Origin: an uncultured Pseudomonadota bacterium | GTDB taxonomy: Bacteria; Pseudomonadota; Gammaproteobacteria; Steroidobacterales; Steroidobacteraceae | DNA: 64,000 nt | Reading direction: 5' to 3' | Assembly: GCA_903884235.1 (NCBI GenBank) | Contig: CAISEB010000046.1 | Coordinates: 43,282-107,281 of the forward strand | Shown here: positions 48,096-57,810 of the stretch, piece by piece | Layout: every line of letters begins with the position of its first letter | Position numbering within the stretch: position 1 is the first letter of the stretch | The notes under the pieces: model-generated | Told to the model about the DNA's origin: nothing | Seen by the model: only the letters and a program-made list of their open reading frames with translations | Databases searched by the model: none | Translations under genes and position numbers: made by a program

Positions 48096-50033
48096 ATGAA
48101 TGCGAAGATCCTGAGCGCGACCGTCACTGCCGTCCTGGCCGCGAGCCTCGCCGCATGCGGCGGAGGCTCTTCCGGCACGACCGTCGTGACGCCGCCCGCC
48201 TCCGTCAATGTCCCGATCCTGCTCAGCGACGCCTCGACGGAGGACTGGGCGACGATCGGCGTGAAGGTGCTCTCGATCGCGCTAACGCCGCAGGATGGCA
48301 GTGCGGCCGTGACCGTCTACACGGCACCCGGCACGGTCCCGGTCACGAACCTCGCGCAACTCGACAGCATCTCCGACCTCCTCAACACCGCCGCGGTTCC
48401 GGCAGGCACCTACACCGGCGCGACGGTCACGCTCAGCGCGAACCCCGGTGACGTGACGCTGATCGCCTCCGCCGATCCGGAAACGGGCTTCCCGGTCGCC
48501 CCCGGCACCGCGGTCGATCCTGCGCAGATCCGCATCCAGGGTACCCAAGGCACCAGCGGCAGCCTGACGGTCCCGGTCGCCGTGACGTTCGAGAAGCCGA
48601 TCAGCGTCGCCACCGGCCAGACGACACCCGTGGACGTCGAGTTCGATCTCGCGCATCCGGCTTTCATCATCGGCCACACCACCGCATCCGGCACACTCTG
48701 GGCCGTCAACTTCAACAAGGGTCCGGCACGACATCACCGCATCGACGATGTGCGGGCGCTCGTGCTGCGGCACCTGTACGGCACCGTGAGCTCGGTCGCG
48801 AGCAGCAATGCGAGCATCACCATCGCCCGCGACGTCCCGGCGATCCCGGTGCAGAGCCCTGAGACGGCGGTGGCGACCGGCACCTCGACGACGATCCTCG
48901 CGGACGCCACCAACGGCACGCTGTACTACGACGTCGATGCCAAGACCTCGGCGACGATCCACGACTTCTCGCTGGAGGCACCGACGCTCGCCGGCAAGTA
49001 CGTGCGCATTGCCGCGCGCTACCAGCAGGACGGGACGCTGGTCGCGACGCGCATCTGGGCGAGCAGTTCCTTCCAGGACATCTGGCTGAGCCCGGAAGGT
49101 CACGTGCTGCATGTCGATCCCGCGACCGACACGCTCGTGGTCGCGAACGAGACCGGCCAGCCGGTCGCGCTGACGGTGGATGCGAACACGAAGTTCTACT
49201 TCCGCACGCCCGCCTCCGCGCTGTCGGACACGACGCCCATCGGGACGGGTCCCGGATTCCTGGCATCGCCCAACCTCGTTCGCGGGTTCAAGGTGCATGC
49301 CTCGGTCGTCGATCCGCTCGCGACCCCGCTCGTCGCGCAGACCGTTGACATCGAATCGGCCGTGTTTGACGGCAGGATCTCGGCGGCCACGACCAGCGAC
49401 TTCACCCACACTCGCCACTTCCGCACCGCGAGCGACAACTACGCCGTCGCACTGCCGTACCTCTCCAGCACGACGGCCAACGGCAAGGATGGCACTGGCG
49501 CGGCGATCACCGGCTTCAAGTTCTGGGACTTCGGGCGGCCGACGCTCGTGACGAGCGGCTCGAATGCGGTGAATGACTTCGTCGGCGCCGTCGGCGGCGG
49601 CGTGAACTTCGGCGGCACCTTCGGCGCGGTGAATGCCTGGGGCGCGTCCCGCGCCGTGTGGGGCGACACGGCGAACCCCGCCGGGTGGTCGGCGCGCTGG
49701 ACGGTGCTGATGCCGACGCCGCTGCCGCTCGGCAGCGTCGCGACCGCCTACGCGGCGAATTCGTTCGCGCTGGCCGTGCCGGGCGGAGCCAATCCGGTCA
49801 CCGTCGATGTCAGCACGACCTCGGGTTCCGCCACGCTCGCCTACCAGGTCGATCGCACCAATGGCATCGTGACGATCAGCCCGCAGGACCTCACCTCGTC
49901 TGCCGGCCAAACCGCACTCGCCACCGGGCTCGTCGTGGGTGCACCGGTCCGGGTCTACGCCGTGCCCCAGGCGGACGGCACGCTGAAGGCCTACGTGCTC
50001 GTGTACTACACCGGCACCCTGCCGACCGGCTGA
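48096..50033 (+). CDS. DUF4382-like lipoprotein
   Basis: A 645-aa lipoprotein with lipobox LAAC (Cys21) followed by GGGSS. The N-terminal domain (about 38-205) matches DUF4382 in outline: VPILLSDAST, IGVKVLSIAL, LAQLDSISDLLNTAAVPAGT and VDVEFDLAHP. The rest is beta-rich with DUF5666-like stretches (YGTVSSVASSNASITIA; GKYVRIAARYQQDGTLVATR). Probably surface- or periplasm-facing; no enzyme motif. ATG 48096 gives a normal lipoprotein signal. Nothing ties it to its neighbours. Confidence 0.82.
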   Translation: MNAKILSATVTAVLAASLAACGGGSSGTTVVTPPASVNVPILLSDASTEDWATIGVKVLSIALTPQDGSAAVTVYTAPGTVPVTNLAQLDSISDLLNTAAVPAGTYTGATVTLSANPGDVTLIASADPETGFPVAPGTAVDPAQIRIQGTQGTSGSLTVPVAVTFEKPISVATGQTTPVDVEFDLAHPAFIIGHTTASGTLWAVNFNKGPARHHRIDDVRALVLRHLYGTVSSVASSNASITIARDVPAIPVQSPETAVATGTSTTILADATNGTLYYDVDAKTSATIHDFSLEAPTLAGKYVRIAARYQQDGTLVATRIWASSSFQDIWLSPEGHVLHVDPATDTLVVANETGQPVALTVDANTKFYFRTPASALSDTTPIGTGPGFLASPNLVRGFKVHASVVDPLATPLVAQTVDIESAVFDGRISAATTSDFTHTRHFRTASDNYAVALPYLSSTTANGKDGTGAAITGFKFWDFGRPTLVTSGSNAVNDFVGAVGGGVNFGGTFGAVNAWGASRAVWGDTANPAGWSARWTVLMPTPLPLGSVATAYAANSFALAVPGGANPVTVDVSTTSGSATLAYQVDRTNGIVTISPQDLTSSAGQTALATGLVVGAPVRVYAVPQADGTLKAYVLVYYTGTLPTG

Positions 50034-50221
50034 CCAGGAGGGCCACCGGGCGCGGTGCGCCCGGTGGCCGGGATCGACGCGCAGCGCGGGGCCGCAGCCC
50101 CCCCTGTCGCCGCCACCGGCGTCCCGGCCACTGGGCCCCGCTTAACCCGTTTGCCGGCCCGGCTCCGTTTCAGTCCTCGAGCGCCCCTGCGCGCGAGCCT
50201 GATCCCCACACGGAGCACCCC

Positions 50222-52051
50222 ATGAAGACCCACCTCCACGCCCGCCCCGCGCCGCGCGCCGTCGCTGCGCTCGCCATGGCGGCCCTGCTGTGCGTGGCCT
50301 GCCACGCACCCGATCCAACGGGCACGCGGGCCGCGCCCGCCACGGCGGTCGCGGCATCCGCACCAGACGCGACTCCCGACTCCCTCGCCAAGACGCCCCG
50401 CGCAGCGCCGCCACCGCCCGACTTCCAACCACCCCCCGTCGCCACGCCGCTGCTGAACCTGCCGGTCGTTGCCGGACCGCCCCCGCCCGCGGCGATCGTC
50501 GCGAGGCCCTCTGCCGCCGACGCGAAGCTGGCGCGCGATTCGTCCTCGAGGGGGCGCGTGCAGATGTTCGCGACGCCCTTCTTTCGACCCGTCCAGGTGC
50601 CGCCCACGGAGCGTGAGCGGTACGCACCGATCAAGGACAACGGCGTCGTCGCCGCCGCCGAGCAGCCGTTCTCCACGTTCTCGGTCGACGTGGACACCGC
50701 GAGCTACGCGAACGTCCGTCGCATCCTGAACGAGGGCGCATTGCCGCCGCCGGACGCCGTCCGGGTCGAGGAACTGATCAATTACTTCCCCTATCGCTAC
50801 GACGCACCGACCACCCTCCATGGCCGGCTGGCCCCATTCGGCATCACGACCGAAGCCGCGGCGACGCCTTGGAACCGGGACACGCTGCTCGTCCGGGTCG
50901 GCATCAAGGCCTACGACCGACCGGCGGAAGCGCTGCCGCCAGCCAACTTCGTGTTCCTGGTCGACGTGTCGGGCTCGATGGACGAGCCGAACAAGCTGCC
51001 GCTGCTCAAGCAGGCGCTCAAGCTGATGGTCGATCGCCTGCGTCCGGTGGATCACGTCTCGCTCGTCACCTACGCGAGCGGCACGCAGGTCGTGCTGCGC
51101 CCCACCTCCGGACGCGACAAGGCGACGATCCGCGTCGCGATCGACCAGCTGGTCGCCGGCGGCTCGACCGCGGGTGCTGCGGGCATCCAGCTCGCCTACC
51201 AGATGGCCGAGGTCGGCTTCATCCCCGGCGGCATCAACCGGATCCTGCTGGCCACGGATGGTGACTTCAACGTCGGCATCACCGACTTCGCGCAGCTGCG
51301 CGGCATGGTCGCCGAGAAGCGCAAGAGCGGCGTCTCGCTGTCGACGTTCGGCTTCGGCGAGGCCAACCTCAACGACGCGCTGATGGAGCAGCTGGCGGAT
51401 TCCGGCGACGGCAACTATTCGTACATCGACACGCTGAACGAAGCCCGCAAGGTGCTTGTCGAACAGGCGAGCGCGACGTTCTCGATCGTCGCCCGCGACG
51501 TCAAGGTGCAGATGGAGTTCAACCCGGCGGTGGTCGGCGAATACCGCTTGATCGGCTACGAGGACCGGATGCTCGCGCGCGAGGACTTCCACAACGACAG
51601 GGTCGACGCCGGCGAGATCGGCGCCGGGCACACGGTCACCGCGCTGTACGAGGTCTCGCTGGCCGGGCACCCGGGCCTGCTCGGCGAGACGCGCTACGGA
51701 CGCGCCGTCACGGCGCGCTCGGCGGGCGACCATGGCGACGAGCTCGGCATGCTGCGGCTGCGCTACAAGACGCCCGATGGCACCGTCGCCGAGGAGCTCG
51801 CGACGCCCGTGAGCCGCAGCGCGACGCCCCCGAGCGAGGACCTGCGGTTCGCGGCGGCGGTCGCGGCGTTCGGGCAGGAGCTGCGCGGCGGCAAGCACCT
51901 CGGGCACTTCGGCTACGCCGAGATCGCGGCACTCGCGAGCGGCTCGCGCGGCGAGGACCGCTACGGCTACCGCGGTGAGTTCCTGCGCCTCGTAGAGCTC
52001 GCGGACGCACTGTCGACGCACACGCCGAATCGGGTGAGTCGCGCCGACTAG
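50222..52051 (+). CDS. Exported von Willebrand factor A domain protein
   Basis: A 609-aa protein of the YfbK-like vWA group. The signal region is residues 1-28 (a Cys at 27 makes lipidation possible). Residues 40-115 are a Pro/Ala-rich linker containing PPPPDFQPPPVA and PPPPAAIVARP. An N-terminal vWA-associated domain (STFSVDVDTASYANVRRIL; VRVEELINYFPYRY) precedes the vWA domain with an intact MIDAS (DVSGSMDE, Asp248/Ser250/Ser252; LATDGDFN). The DUF3520-like C-terminus follows. It directly precedes an ECF sigma and an anti-sigma-like gene that shares its linker motifs. Confidence 0.9.
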   Translation: MKTHLHARPAPRAVAALAMAALLCVACHAPDPTGTRAAPATAVAASAPDATPDSLAKTPRAAPPPPDFQPPPVATPLLNLPVVAGPPPPAAIVARPSAADAKLARDSSSRGRVQMFATPFFRPVQVPPTERERYAPIKDNGVVAAAEQPFSTFSVDVDTASYANVRRILNEGALPPPDAVRVEELINYFPYRYDAPTTLHGRLAPFGITTEAAATPWNRDTLLVRVGIKAYDRPAEALPPANFVFLVDVSGSMDEPNKLPLLKQALKLMVDRLRPVDHVSLVTYASGTQVVLRPTSGRDKATIRVAIDQLVAGGSTAGAAGIQLAYQMAEVGFIPGGINRILLATDGDFNVGITDFAQLRGMVAEKRKSGVSLSTFGFGEANLNDALMEQLADSGDGNYSYIDTLNEARKVLVEQASATFSIVARDVKVQMEFNPAVVGEYRLIGYEDRMLAREDFHNDRVDAGEIGAGHTVTALYEVSLAGHPGLLGETRYGRAVTARSAGDHGDELGMLRLRYKTPDGTVAEELATPVSRSATPPSEDLRFAAAVAAFGQELRGGKHLGHFGYAEIAALASGSRGEDRYGYRGEFLRLVELADALSTHTPNRVSRAD

Positions 52052-52111
52052 GTCGCATCGCGCGCAGGGAGGGGGGGGGTGGAGCCGAGCTTGGGGCTAT
52101 ACTCCACCGCC

Positions 52112-52708
52112 ATGGCCGAGCCCGCGACGACGCCGCAACCGGACAGCGACGAGGCCCTGATGCTCGCATTCGCCGCCGGGGACATGGCCGCCTTCGACAC
52201 GCTGTACGAGCGGCATCGTCGCGGACTGTACGCCTTCATCGCGCGCCTGCTGATCGGACGGGAGTCCGCCGTGGACGACGTATTCCAGGATGCGTGGCTC
52301 GCGGTCGCGCGCTCGCGCGCGACCTACCGGCCGACGGCCCGGTTCCGCACGTGGCTGTTCCAGATCGCACGTAATCGCACGATCGACCTGCTGCGCGAGC
52401 GCAGGCCCGCACTCGCCAGCGAACTGACGACGTTCGAGGATGCCGCGGACCCGTTCGATTCGATCGCCGACCCCGCGGCCGTGTCGCCCGAGGTGGAACT
52501 CGACCGCGCCGACAAGGCGGCCGCGATTGCCCGCGCGCTCGCCGCGCTGCCTGCCGTGCAGCGCGAAGCGTTCCTGTTGCGCGAACATGGCGACATGCCG
52601 CTCGAGGACATCGCCCGCGTGACCGGCGTCAACGTCGAGACCGCGAAGAGCCGACTGCGCTATGCCATCGCCAAGCTGAGGGCCGCACTGCGCGGCATCT
52701 GGCCATGA
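52112..52708 (+). CDS. ECF-type RNA polymerase sigma factor
   Basis: A 198-aa sigma-70 family protein. Region 2 shows FDTLYERHRRGLYAFIARLL, VDDVFQDAWLAVARS and FRTWLFQIARNRTIDLLR; region 4 shows LPAVQREAFLLREHGDMPL and ETAKSRLRYAIAKLRAAL, the DNA-binding helices. ATG 52112 is chosen; the frame starts earlier at 52079. The stop overlaps the anti-sigma-like gene as ATGA (52705-52708), the usual coupling. It probably controls the trio with the vWA gene. Confidence 0.93.
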   Translation: MAEPATTPQPDSDEALMLAFAAGDMAAFDTLYERHRRGLYAFIARLLIGRESAVDDVFQDAWLAVARSRATYRPTARFRTWLFQIARNRTIDLLRERRPALASELTTFEDAADPFDSIADPAAVSPEVELDRADKAAAIARALAALPAVQREAFLLREHGDMPLEDIARVTGVNVETAKSRLRYAIAKLRAALRGIWP

Positions 52709-53517
52709 CGCGCCCGGATCCCACGCTGGGCGAGGACGCGCTGCGCGAAGTGCAGAAGGCCTACCGCGACCTGCCGGCCGTCGAACCCGGCGCCGCGCTC
52801 GATGCGCGGGTGCGGGCGGCGGTCGCCGCGGAGGTGGCCTCGGAAGCGGCGGACCCATCGGGGCCGCACCCGAACGTCGTCCGGTACCCGCACTGGCGCC
52901 GCGCCGCACTGCCCTTCGCCGCGGCGGCGGCGGTGCTGGTGGCGATCGGCGTGAACCAACTGCAGCCGGCAACCCACTCGAACCCCCTTGCCTTCTCCCG
53001 CCCCCCCTCCCGCGACGCCTCGAGCGATGCGCCGCGGAGCATCCCGCCGACGGCCGCCGCGCCGGAGCCGCACGCAGTCCGTGCGCCGCCGCCGCCGCCA
53101 CCCGACTTCGCGCCACCCCCGGTCGCGGCGCCGCCCATTGCCCAGCCCGCGGTCCCGGGAACGCCGCCTGCCGCGATGCAACGTCGCGAGAAGGAGCAGG
53201 ACGAAGTCGCGGCCCCGGCAGCGCGCGCGCGAGTGGACTTGAAGGCGCTCGAATCGCGCGGGGCGTCGACGGGCGACGACGCGAGCGCCAAGCTCGCGTC
53301 GCCACCGCCACCCGCGGCGATCGTGGCTCGCCCCGCACCGGCCGCGGCGCCCGCGCTCCCGGCGGACGATGCATCGGCCTTTGCGGACGTGCGCCAGCTG
53401 CTCGCCCAGCAGCGGCGCGACGAGGCGATCGTTCGCCTGAAGCGATGGCGCGACGCGCATCCCGATGCGCCCCTGCCGGCGGACCTCAAGGGCCTCGAAA
53501 CCGACGGTCACCGCTGA
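52705..53517 (+). CDS. Anti-sigma-factor-like membrane protein
   Basis: A 270-aa protein with a cytosolic N-terminus (1-65, helical, YRDLPAVEPGAALDARV), one membrane segment (68-83), and a periplasmic Pro/Ala-rich linker (100-215) before a short helical end (DVRQLLAQQRRDEAIVRLKR). The layout and the 4-nt overlap with the sigma gene suggest an anti-sigma factor, although no zinc (ZAS) motif is present. The linker contains PPPPPPDFAPPPVAAPP and SPPPPAAIVARP, nearly the same peptides as in the upstream vWA protein. Confidence 0.75.
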   Translation: MTRPDPTLGEDALREVQKAYRDLPAVEPGAALDARVRAAVAAEVASEAADPSGPHPNVVRYPHWRRAALPFAAAAAVLVAIGVNQLQPATHSNPLAFSRPPSRDASSDAPRSIPPTAAAPEPHAVRAPPPPPPDFAPPPVAAPPIAQPAVPGTPPAAMQRREKEQDEVAAPAARARVDLKALESRGASTGDDASAKLASPPPPAAIVARPAPAAAPALPADDASAFADVRQLLAQQRRDEAIVRLKRWRDAHPDAPLPADLKGLETDGHR

Positions 53518-53607
53518 CCGGTGCAGGCACGCCTCGCGGCGCGATCGGGCCGTTGACAGCCCCCCGCACGATGGACGAATCTCGTCCTCTGCGTACCCGG
53601 AGGCGTC

Positions 53608-54075
53608 ATGCCCAGTCCCCCGCATTGGCTCGCGGCGACACTCGCCCTCGTGATCACGGCGAGCGCCGGCGCCACGGACAGTCCCGCGGCCCGCGAGGTG
53701 GAACGCCTCGACCGGGCCTGCAACACCGCGTACGCCGCGAACGACCTCGAGCCCTATTTCGCCTGCTACCGCGCCGACGCGACGCTGATCTTCTACGACT
53801 ACCGGACGACGGTCGCCGAATACCACCGCACCTGGTCCGAGTCCGTGCACGGCGGCAACCGGGTGACGAAGTTCGAGATGTCGGAGGTGTCGGTGCGCGT
53901 GCTGCCGGGCGGCACGACCGCGATCGTCAGCTATCGCGCCGATGTCGCGAATCACTACGCCGACGGACACGACACGAGCGAGCAAGGTTACGAGACCGAC
54001 GTCTGGGTCCGCCGGAACCAGCAGTGGAAGATCGAGCACGTCCAGTACTCCCTCGCCGCGCCGCCCCCTCCCTAG
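53608..54075 (+). CDS. Exported SnoaL/NTF2-like (DUF4440) protein
   Basis: A 155-aa protein with a signal peptide (1-22) and a single cone-shaped NTF2-like domain: VERLDRACNTAYAANDLEPY, FACYRADATLIFYDYRTT and VWVRRNQQWKIEHVQYS are the expected strand pattern. The family includes small enzymes and ligand-binding proteins; none can be picked here. ATG 53608 follows GGAGG. Confidence 0.82.
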   Translation: MPSPPHWLAATLALVITASAGATDSPAAREVERLDRACNTAYAANDLEPYFACYRADATLIFYDYRTTVAEYHRTWSESVHGGNRVTKFEMSEVSVRVLPGGTTAIVSYRADVANHYADGHDTSEQGYETDVWVRRNQQWKIEHVQYSLAAPPPP

Positions 54076-54152
54076 GCGCCGCGGATCGCCCGGCGGCACC
54101 GGACCTCGCCGCGCGTTGGACTCACTGACGACACTCGGGCACCGAGGCACGC

Positions 54153-54458
54153 ATGAAGGAGTTCATCCTGCTGATGTACAACGATGCCGCGAACAAGGCC
54201 AACGCCGGCGACGGCGGCCGATGGAGCGCATACCTCTCCGGACTGCGCGCGTCAGGCTGCTTCGATGGCGGCAGCGCCGTGGGCCCGGGCGTGCGCGTCC
54301 GCCAGGGCTGCGCCGATCTCGGCGCGAGCACGGCACTCGACGGCTTCCTTCGTGTCCGCGCCATCGACCTCGATGCCGCCCGGCAATTCCTCGTGGGCAA
54401 CCCGCTCTACGAAGCGGGCGGTACGGTCGAAATCCGCGAGCTACCCGTCGATGAATAA
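54153..54458 (+). CDS. YCII-related (DGPF) domain protein
   Basis: A 101-aa cytosolic protein. It begins MKEFILLMYNDA and ends with the family-like pattern DLDAARQFLVGNPLYEAGGTVEIREL. YCII-related proteins often sit beside ECF sigma factors, and one lies 1.4 kb upstream here. The conserved His/Asp pair of the catalytic members is not obvious, so an enzymatic role is uncertain. Confidence 0.85.
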   Translation: MKEFILLMYNDAANKANAGDGGRWSAYLSGLRASGCFDGGSAVGPGVRVRQGCADLGASTALDGFLRVRAIDLDAARQFLVGNPLYEAGGTVEIRELPVDE

Positions 54459-54600
54459 AAGGCCGCGCGCCCGACCTCACGCTCGAGCCTGAGGCTCACC
54501 GTGGATGGCGGCGCCGCGTCCGTACCGCCTATGCGACAGGCCGACCGATCCGGGCGCGAACGATGACCCAGGTCCGGCAACCAACAGGGAGGATGGCCTC

Positions 54601-54993
54601 ATGCGACGTCAAGTCCTTGCATTCGTGAGCGCGCTGGTCACGTGGGTGCTGGTCGCCAGCATCTTCAACCGCCTGCTGCGCATCGGCCTGCCCGGCTACG
54701 CATCCGCGGAGCCTGCCTTCGCGTTTACGCTGGCGATGCAATGGGCAAGGCTGGTACTTGCCGCGCTCGCCTCGATCAGTGCGGGATTCCTGCTGGGGCG
54801 CCTCGCGCCGACGGCCCGCCGGCTGCCGCTGATATTCGGCGCCCTGTTGCTCGTCCTGTTCCTGCCCGTGCACTACCAGCTGTGGGACAAGTTCCCAAGC
54901 TGGTACCACCTGGTGTTCCTGCTCACGATCGTGCCGCTCGTGGCGCTGGGCGCACGCATCGGCACTGCAGCGCCAGCCTCGAAGGCAGCGTGA
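54601..54993 (+). CDS. Small four-helix membrane protein, hypothetical
   Basis: A 130-aa protein made of four hydrophobic segments (about 5-25, 38-65, 76-90 and 103-120) separated by short basic loops. Not recognised. ATG 54601 follows GGGAGGA. It is convergent with the TonB-dependent receptor gene. Confidence 0.65.
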   Translation: MRRQVLAFVSALVTWVLVASIFNRLLRIGLPGYASAEPAFAFTLAMQWARLVLAALASISAGFLLGRLAPTARRLPLIFGALLLVLFLPVHYQLWDKFPSWYHLVFLLTIVPLVALGARIGTAAPASKAA

Positions 54994-55107
54994 CCCTGAC
55001 GCGGAGCGAGGCCAGCCACGCACGCATCCCCCGGCGATAGGCGCAGCCACGTCCGCCGATCGGGTCCGGGCTGCACACATTCACCTGCTGTCGCCCGAAA
55101 TGCAGAA

Positions 55108-55135
55108 GGGCGGGAGAGCCTTCGCTCCCCCGCCC
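55108..55135 (-). terminator. Probable terminator of the TonB-dependent receptor gene
   Basis: A 12-bp GC-rich stem (GGGCGGGAGAGC against GCTCCCCCGCCC, loop CTTC) 23 nt past the receptor stop in the minus direction, followed by TTCTGCATTTC; it could also serve the plus-strand gene. Confidence 0.65.
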
Positions 55136-55158
55136 CTCTGCAGCAGTCACGCCTTCGT

Positions 55159-57810
55159 CTAGAACTTGGCCCGCAGGCTCACGTAGTAGAACGCGCCGTT
55201 GATGCCGAACGGTCCGCCGCTGCGCGGATAGATCTGGCCGTCGCCCGTGCCACCCGTCAGCGTGTAGATCGGGTTGGACGCAGTCGCCTGGATCTTGTCC
55301 GGGTGAGTGTTGAACAGATTGCTCACGCCGAGCGTCGCCGTGTAGTGCTCGAAGAACGTGTATCCCACGTCCAGATCGGTCGTGAACTTGGCGCTGAACT
55401 TCTGGCCCGCCGTGACGTTGCCATTGGCATCGAACGCGGTCGGATAGTCGTTCGCATCAACCCACGAGCCGTAGTAGCTCTCGCGCACGTTCACCGCGAG
55501 ATCGCCGCGCGACCAGTTGGCCGACAGCGTCGCACGATGGTTGGGAGCAAGGTACTGGATGTCGATGATCTGGAACGTCGCGATCGCCGCCGGATCGTAC
55601 TTGGTGACTTCGCTCTTGTTGTAGTTGTAGGCCAGCGACAGGTTGAGCCTGCCGTCCGCGAAGTCGGTGCGATACGTGCTGACGAGGTCGATGCCCTTCG
55701 TCGTCGTGTCGAGCGAGTTGGTGAAGTACTGGACGTTGCCGCCCACGCCCACCGACGCGAGTTCCGGCAATGCCGCGACGTCGGCAGCGGTCACCGCGTA
55801 GCTCTTCGAGATGAAGATGCGGTCCGACACGTCGATCTTGTAGACGTCGATCGTCGTCGTCAGGCCGTCCGAGAGCTTCAGCACGATGCCGGCGCCGAAG
55901 TTCTTCGACTTCTCGGGCTTGAGGGGCTTCGCACCATAGTACTGCGCCACCGCACTCGTGACCGGGAACGTGCCCTGCTGCAGCGACACGCCCTGGTAGA
56001 AGTTCGTCGTCAGCACCTGCGTGTTGTTCTGGCCCGGCGACGGGGCGTGGAAACCCGTGCCGACCGTGGCACGCAGCGCCACTTCGTCATTCAGGTGCCA
56101 GATCGCGTTCAGCTTGCCGACCGTGGCCGAGCCGAAGCTGTCGTACTTCTCGTAGCGGCCGGTGGCACCGACGCTGAGGTTCTTGGCAAGGTCACCTTCG
56201 GCACCCAGGTAGAGCCCGTGACTGCTCTCGCTGTGGCTGCCGGCGTACTTCGGGCTCGTGCCGCCGTAGCCGCTGGCGGCCGGTCCTTCGACGGCCGTCG
56301 TCGTGCCGGTGTCCGTGTACACGCCCGGCGCCGACTGGATGTACAGCTCGTGGGGCGAGGCATACGGACCCGCGCCGTACGACTGCGGATCGCCGGCCGT
56401 CGCCTCGAACGTCTCGCGACGGAATTCGGCGCCGCCGGACAGCGTGATCGGGCTCGCGAGGCCGGCCTCGATCGGGTAGGTCAGGTCGAGGTTGGCGTCG
56501 GTCTCCTTCTGGATCAGCTTGCCGAACTCGAAGCTCGTCTGCGAGGCGCCGCCGTACGACGGGCTGATCGAGTCGTACATCGACAGGTCGATCGAGTTCT
56601 TGCTGTTCGCGACCGACAGGTCATAGGTCAGGCCGCTGTCGGTCTTGCCCTTGTAGCCGGCCGTGGCGAAGAACTCGTCCGACTTGCCGACGAAGCGCGG
56701 CGTGAAGCCGCCCGGATAGATCGAGCTTAGGTTGAAGACGTTGCTGTCGAGGACGTATCCGCCATCCGGGCAGGTCGCGTTCCCGGTCGGGCACACGGTC
56801 TGGTAGTACGGATGCTGGAAGAACGACCGGCCGCCGATGTTGTCGACGCCGCCGTCGGTCCGCGTGAACGGGTGGCTGCCGACGTACGAGGAGCGGAAGT
56901 TGAAGCTCTCGTCCGTGTGCTGCTGGGCAACGTTGGCGATCAGGTAGATCTGGCTGTTGTCGCCGATACCGACGGCCGAATTGAGCAGCAGCTTGTAGCC
57001 GTGCGAGGGCGACTGGCCCCAGATCTGCGCCGGCAGCGGGTAGTTCGGAATCGTGTTGGCGAGGCTCGGGTTCTCCGTCGCGAACTGGGCCGCGATCGGG
57101 CGCGTGACGCCACGGCTCGTCTGGCCGTCGTCGTCGTATTCGGCCGACAGGTTGGCGAAGCCGCGATCGCCGATCTTCACGCCGCCGTTGAGGGCGTACT
57201 GGTAGCTCTTGCCGTCGTTGTTTTCCTTGAACTGGCCGTAGCGAACCTGGGCCTCGAAGCCGGCATCGTCGCGCAGGCCGTAGTTGAGCACGCCGGCGAT
57301 GGCGTCCGAGCCGTACTGCGCCGTGGCGCCGTCGCGCAGCACCTGGAGGTTCTTCACGGCGATCGCGGGGATGGACGAGATGTCCGAACCCTGCGAGCCG
57401 AAGGCGAGTTCGGTGTCGCCACCGTTGTACACCTGCACGAGCGCCGAGCGGTTGAAGCGCTTGCCGTTCAACTGCACGAGGATTTCATCCGAGGGCAGGC
57501 CGCGCAGCGACGGCGCGCGCACGAGGCTCGACGCGTCCGAAATCGTGTTCTGGCCGACGAAGAACGAAGGAACCACGTTCTTGATCTGGTCGAGCATGTT
57601 ACCGGCGGGCTGCGCACGCAGCTCGACGCTCGAGATCACGTCCACGGGCGAGGCGGAATCCGTGACGGTGCGATCGGTGCGGCGCGTGCCGGTGACGACC
57701 ACTTCATCGATGACGGCATTGGCGCCCGGCGCCGGTGCCTGCTGGGCGAGCGCGGAATTGGCGGCTGCCGTGGCGAGTGTCGCCGCGATGACCAAACGAA
57801 GTACCTTCAT
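55159..57810 (-). CDS. TonB-dependent outer-membrane receptor
   Basis: An 883-aa outer-membrane receptor with a signal peptide (1-22, ANSALAQ), a TonB-box-like DEVVVTGTRR, a plug domain (about 35-160, with LRGLPSDEILVQLNGKR and VLRDGATAQYGSDAIAGV), and a 22-strand-like barrel ending in the aromatic YVSLRAKF signature. Ligand unknown; the plug type is shared by receptors for carbohydrates, peptides and siderophores. ATG 57810 has GGAGAT upstream. It diverges from a penicillin-acylase-family gene. Confidence 0.95.
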   Translation of the reverse strand: MKVLRLVIAATLATAAANSALAQQAPAPGANAVIDEVVVTGTRRTDRTVTDSASPVDVISSVELRAQPAGNMLDQIKNVVPSFFVGQNTISDASSLVRAPSLRGLPSDEILVQLNGKRFNRSALVQVYNGGDTELAFGSQGSDISSIPAIAVKNLQVLRDGATAQYGSDAIAGVLNYGLRDDAGFEAQVRYGQFKENNDGKSYQYALNGGVKIGDRGFANLSAEYDDDGQTSRGVTRPIAAQFATENPSLANTIPNYPLPAQIWGQSPSHGYKLLLNSAVGIGDNSQIYLIANVAQQHTDESFNFRSSYVGSHPFTRTDGGVDNIGGRSFFQHPYYQTVCPTGNATCPDGGYVLDSNVFNLSSIYPGGFTPRFVGKSDEFFATAGYKGKTDSGLTYDLSVANSKNSIDLSMYDSISPSYGGASQTSFEFGKLIQKETDANLDLTYPIEAGLASPITLSGGAEFRRETFEATAGDPQSYGAGPYASPHELYIQSAPGVYTDTGTTTAVEGPAASGYGGTSPKYAGSHSESSHGLYLGAEGDLAKNLSVGATGRYEKYDSFGSATVGKLNAIWHLNDEVALRATVGTGFHAPSPGQNNTQVLTTNFYQGVSLQQGTFPVTSAVAQYYGAKPLKPEKSKNFGAGIVLKLSDGLTTTIDVYKIDVSDRIFISKSYAVTAADVAALPELASVGVGGNVQYFTNSLDTTTKGIDLVSTYRTDFADGRLNLSLAYNYNKSEVTKYDPAAIATFQIIDIQYLAPNHRATLSANWSRGDLAVNVRESYYGSWVDANDYPTAFDANGNVTAGQKFSAKFTTDLDVGYTFFEHYTATLGVSNLFNTHPDKIQATASNPIYTLTGGTGDGQIYPRSGGPFGINGAFYYVSLRAKF

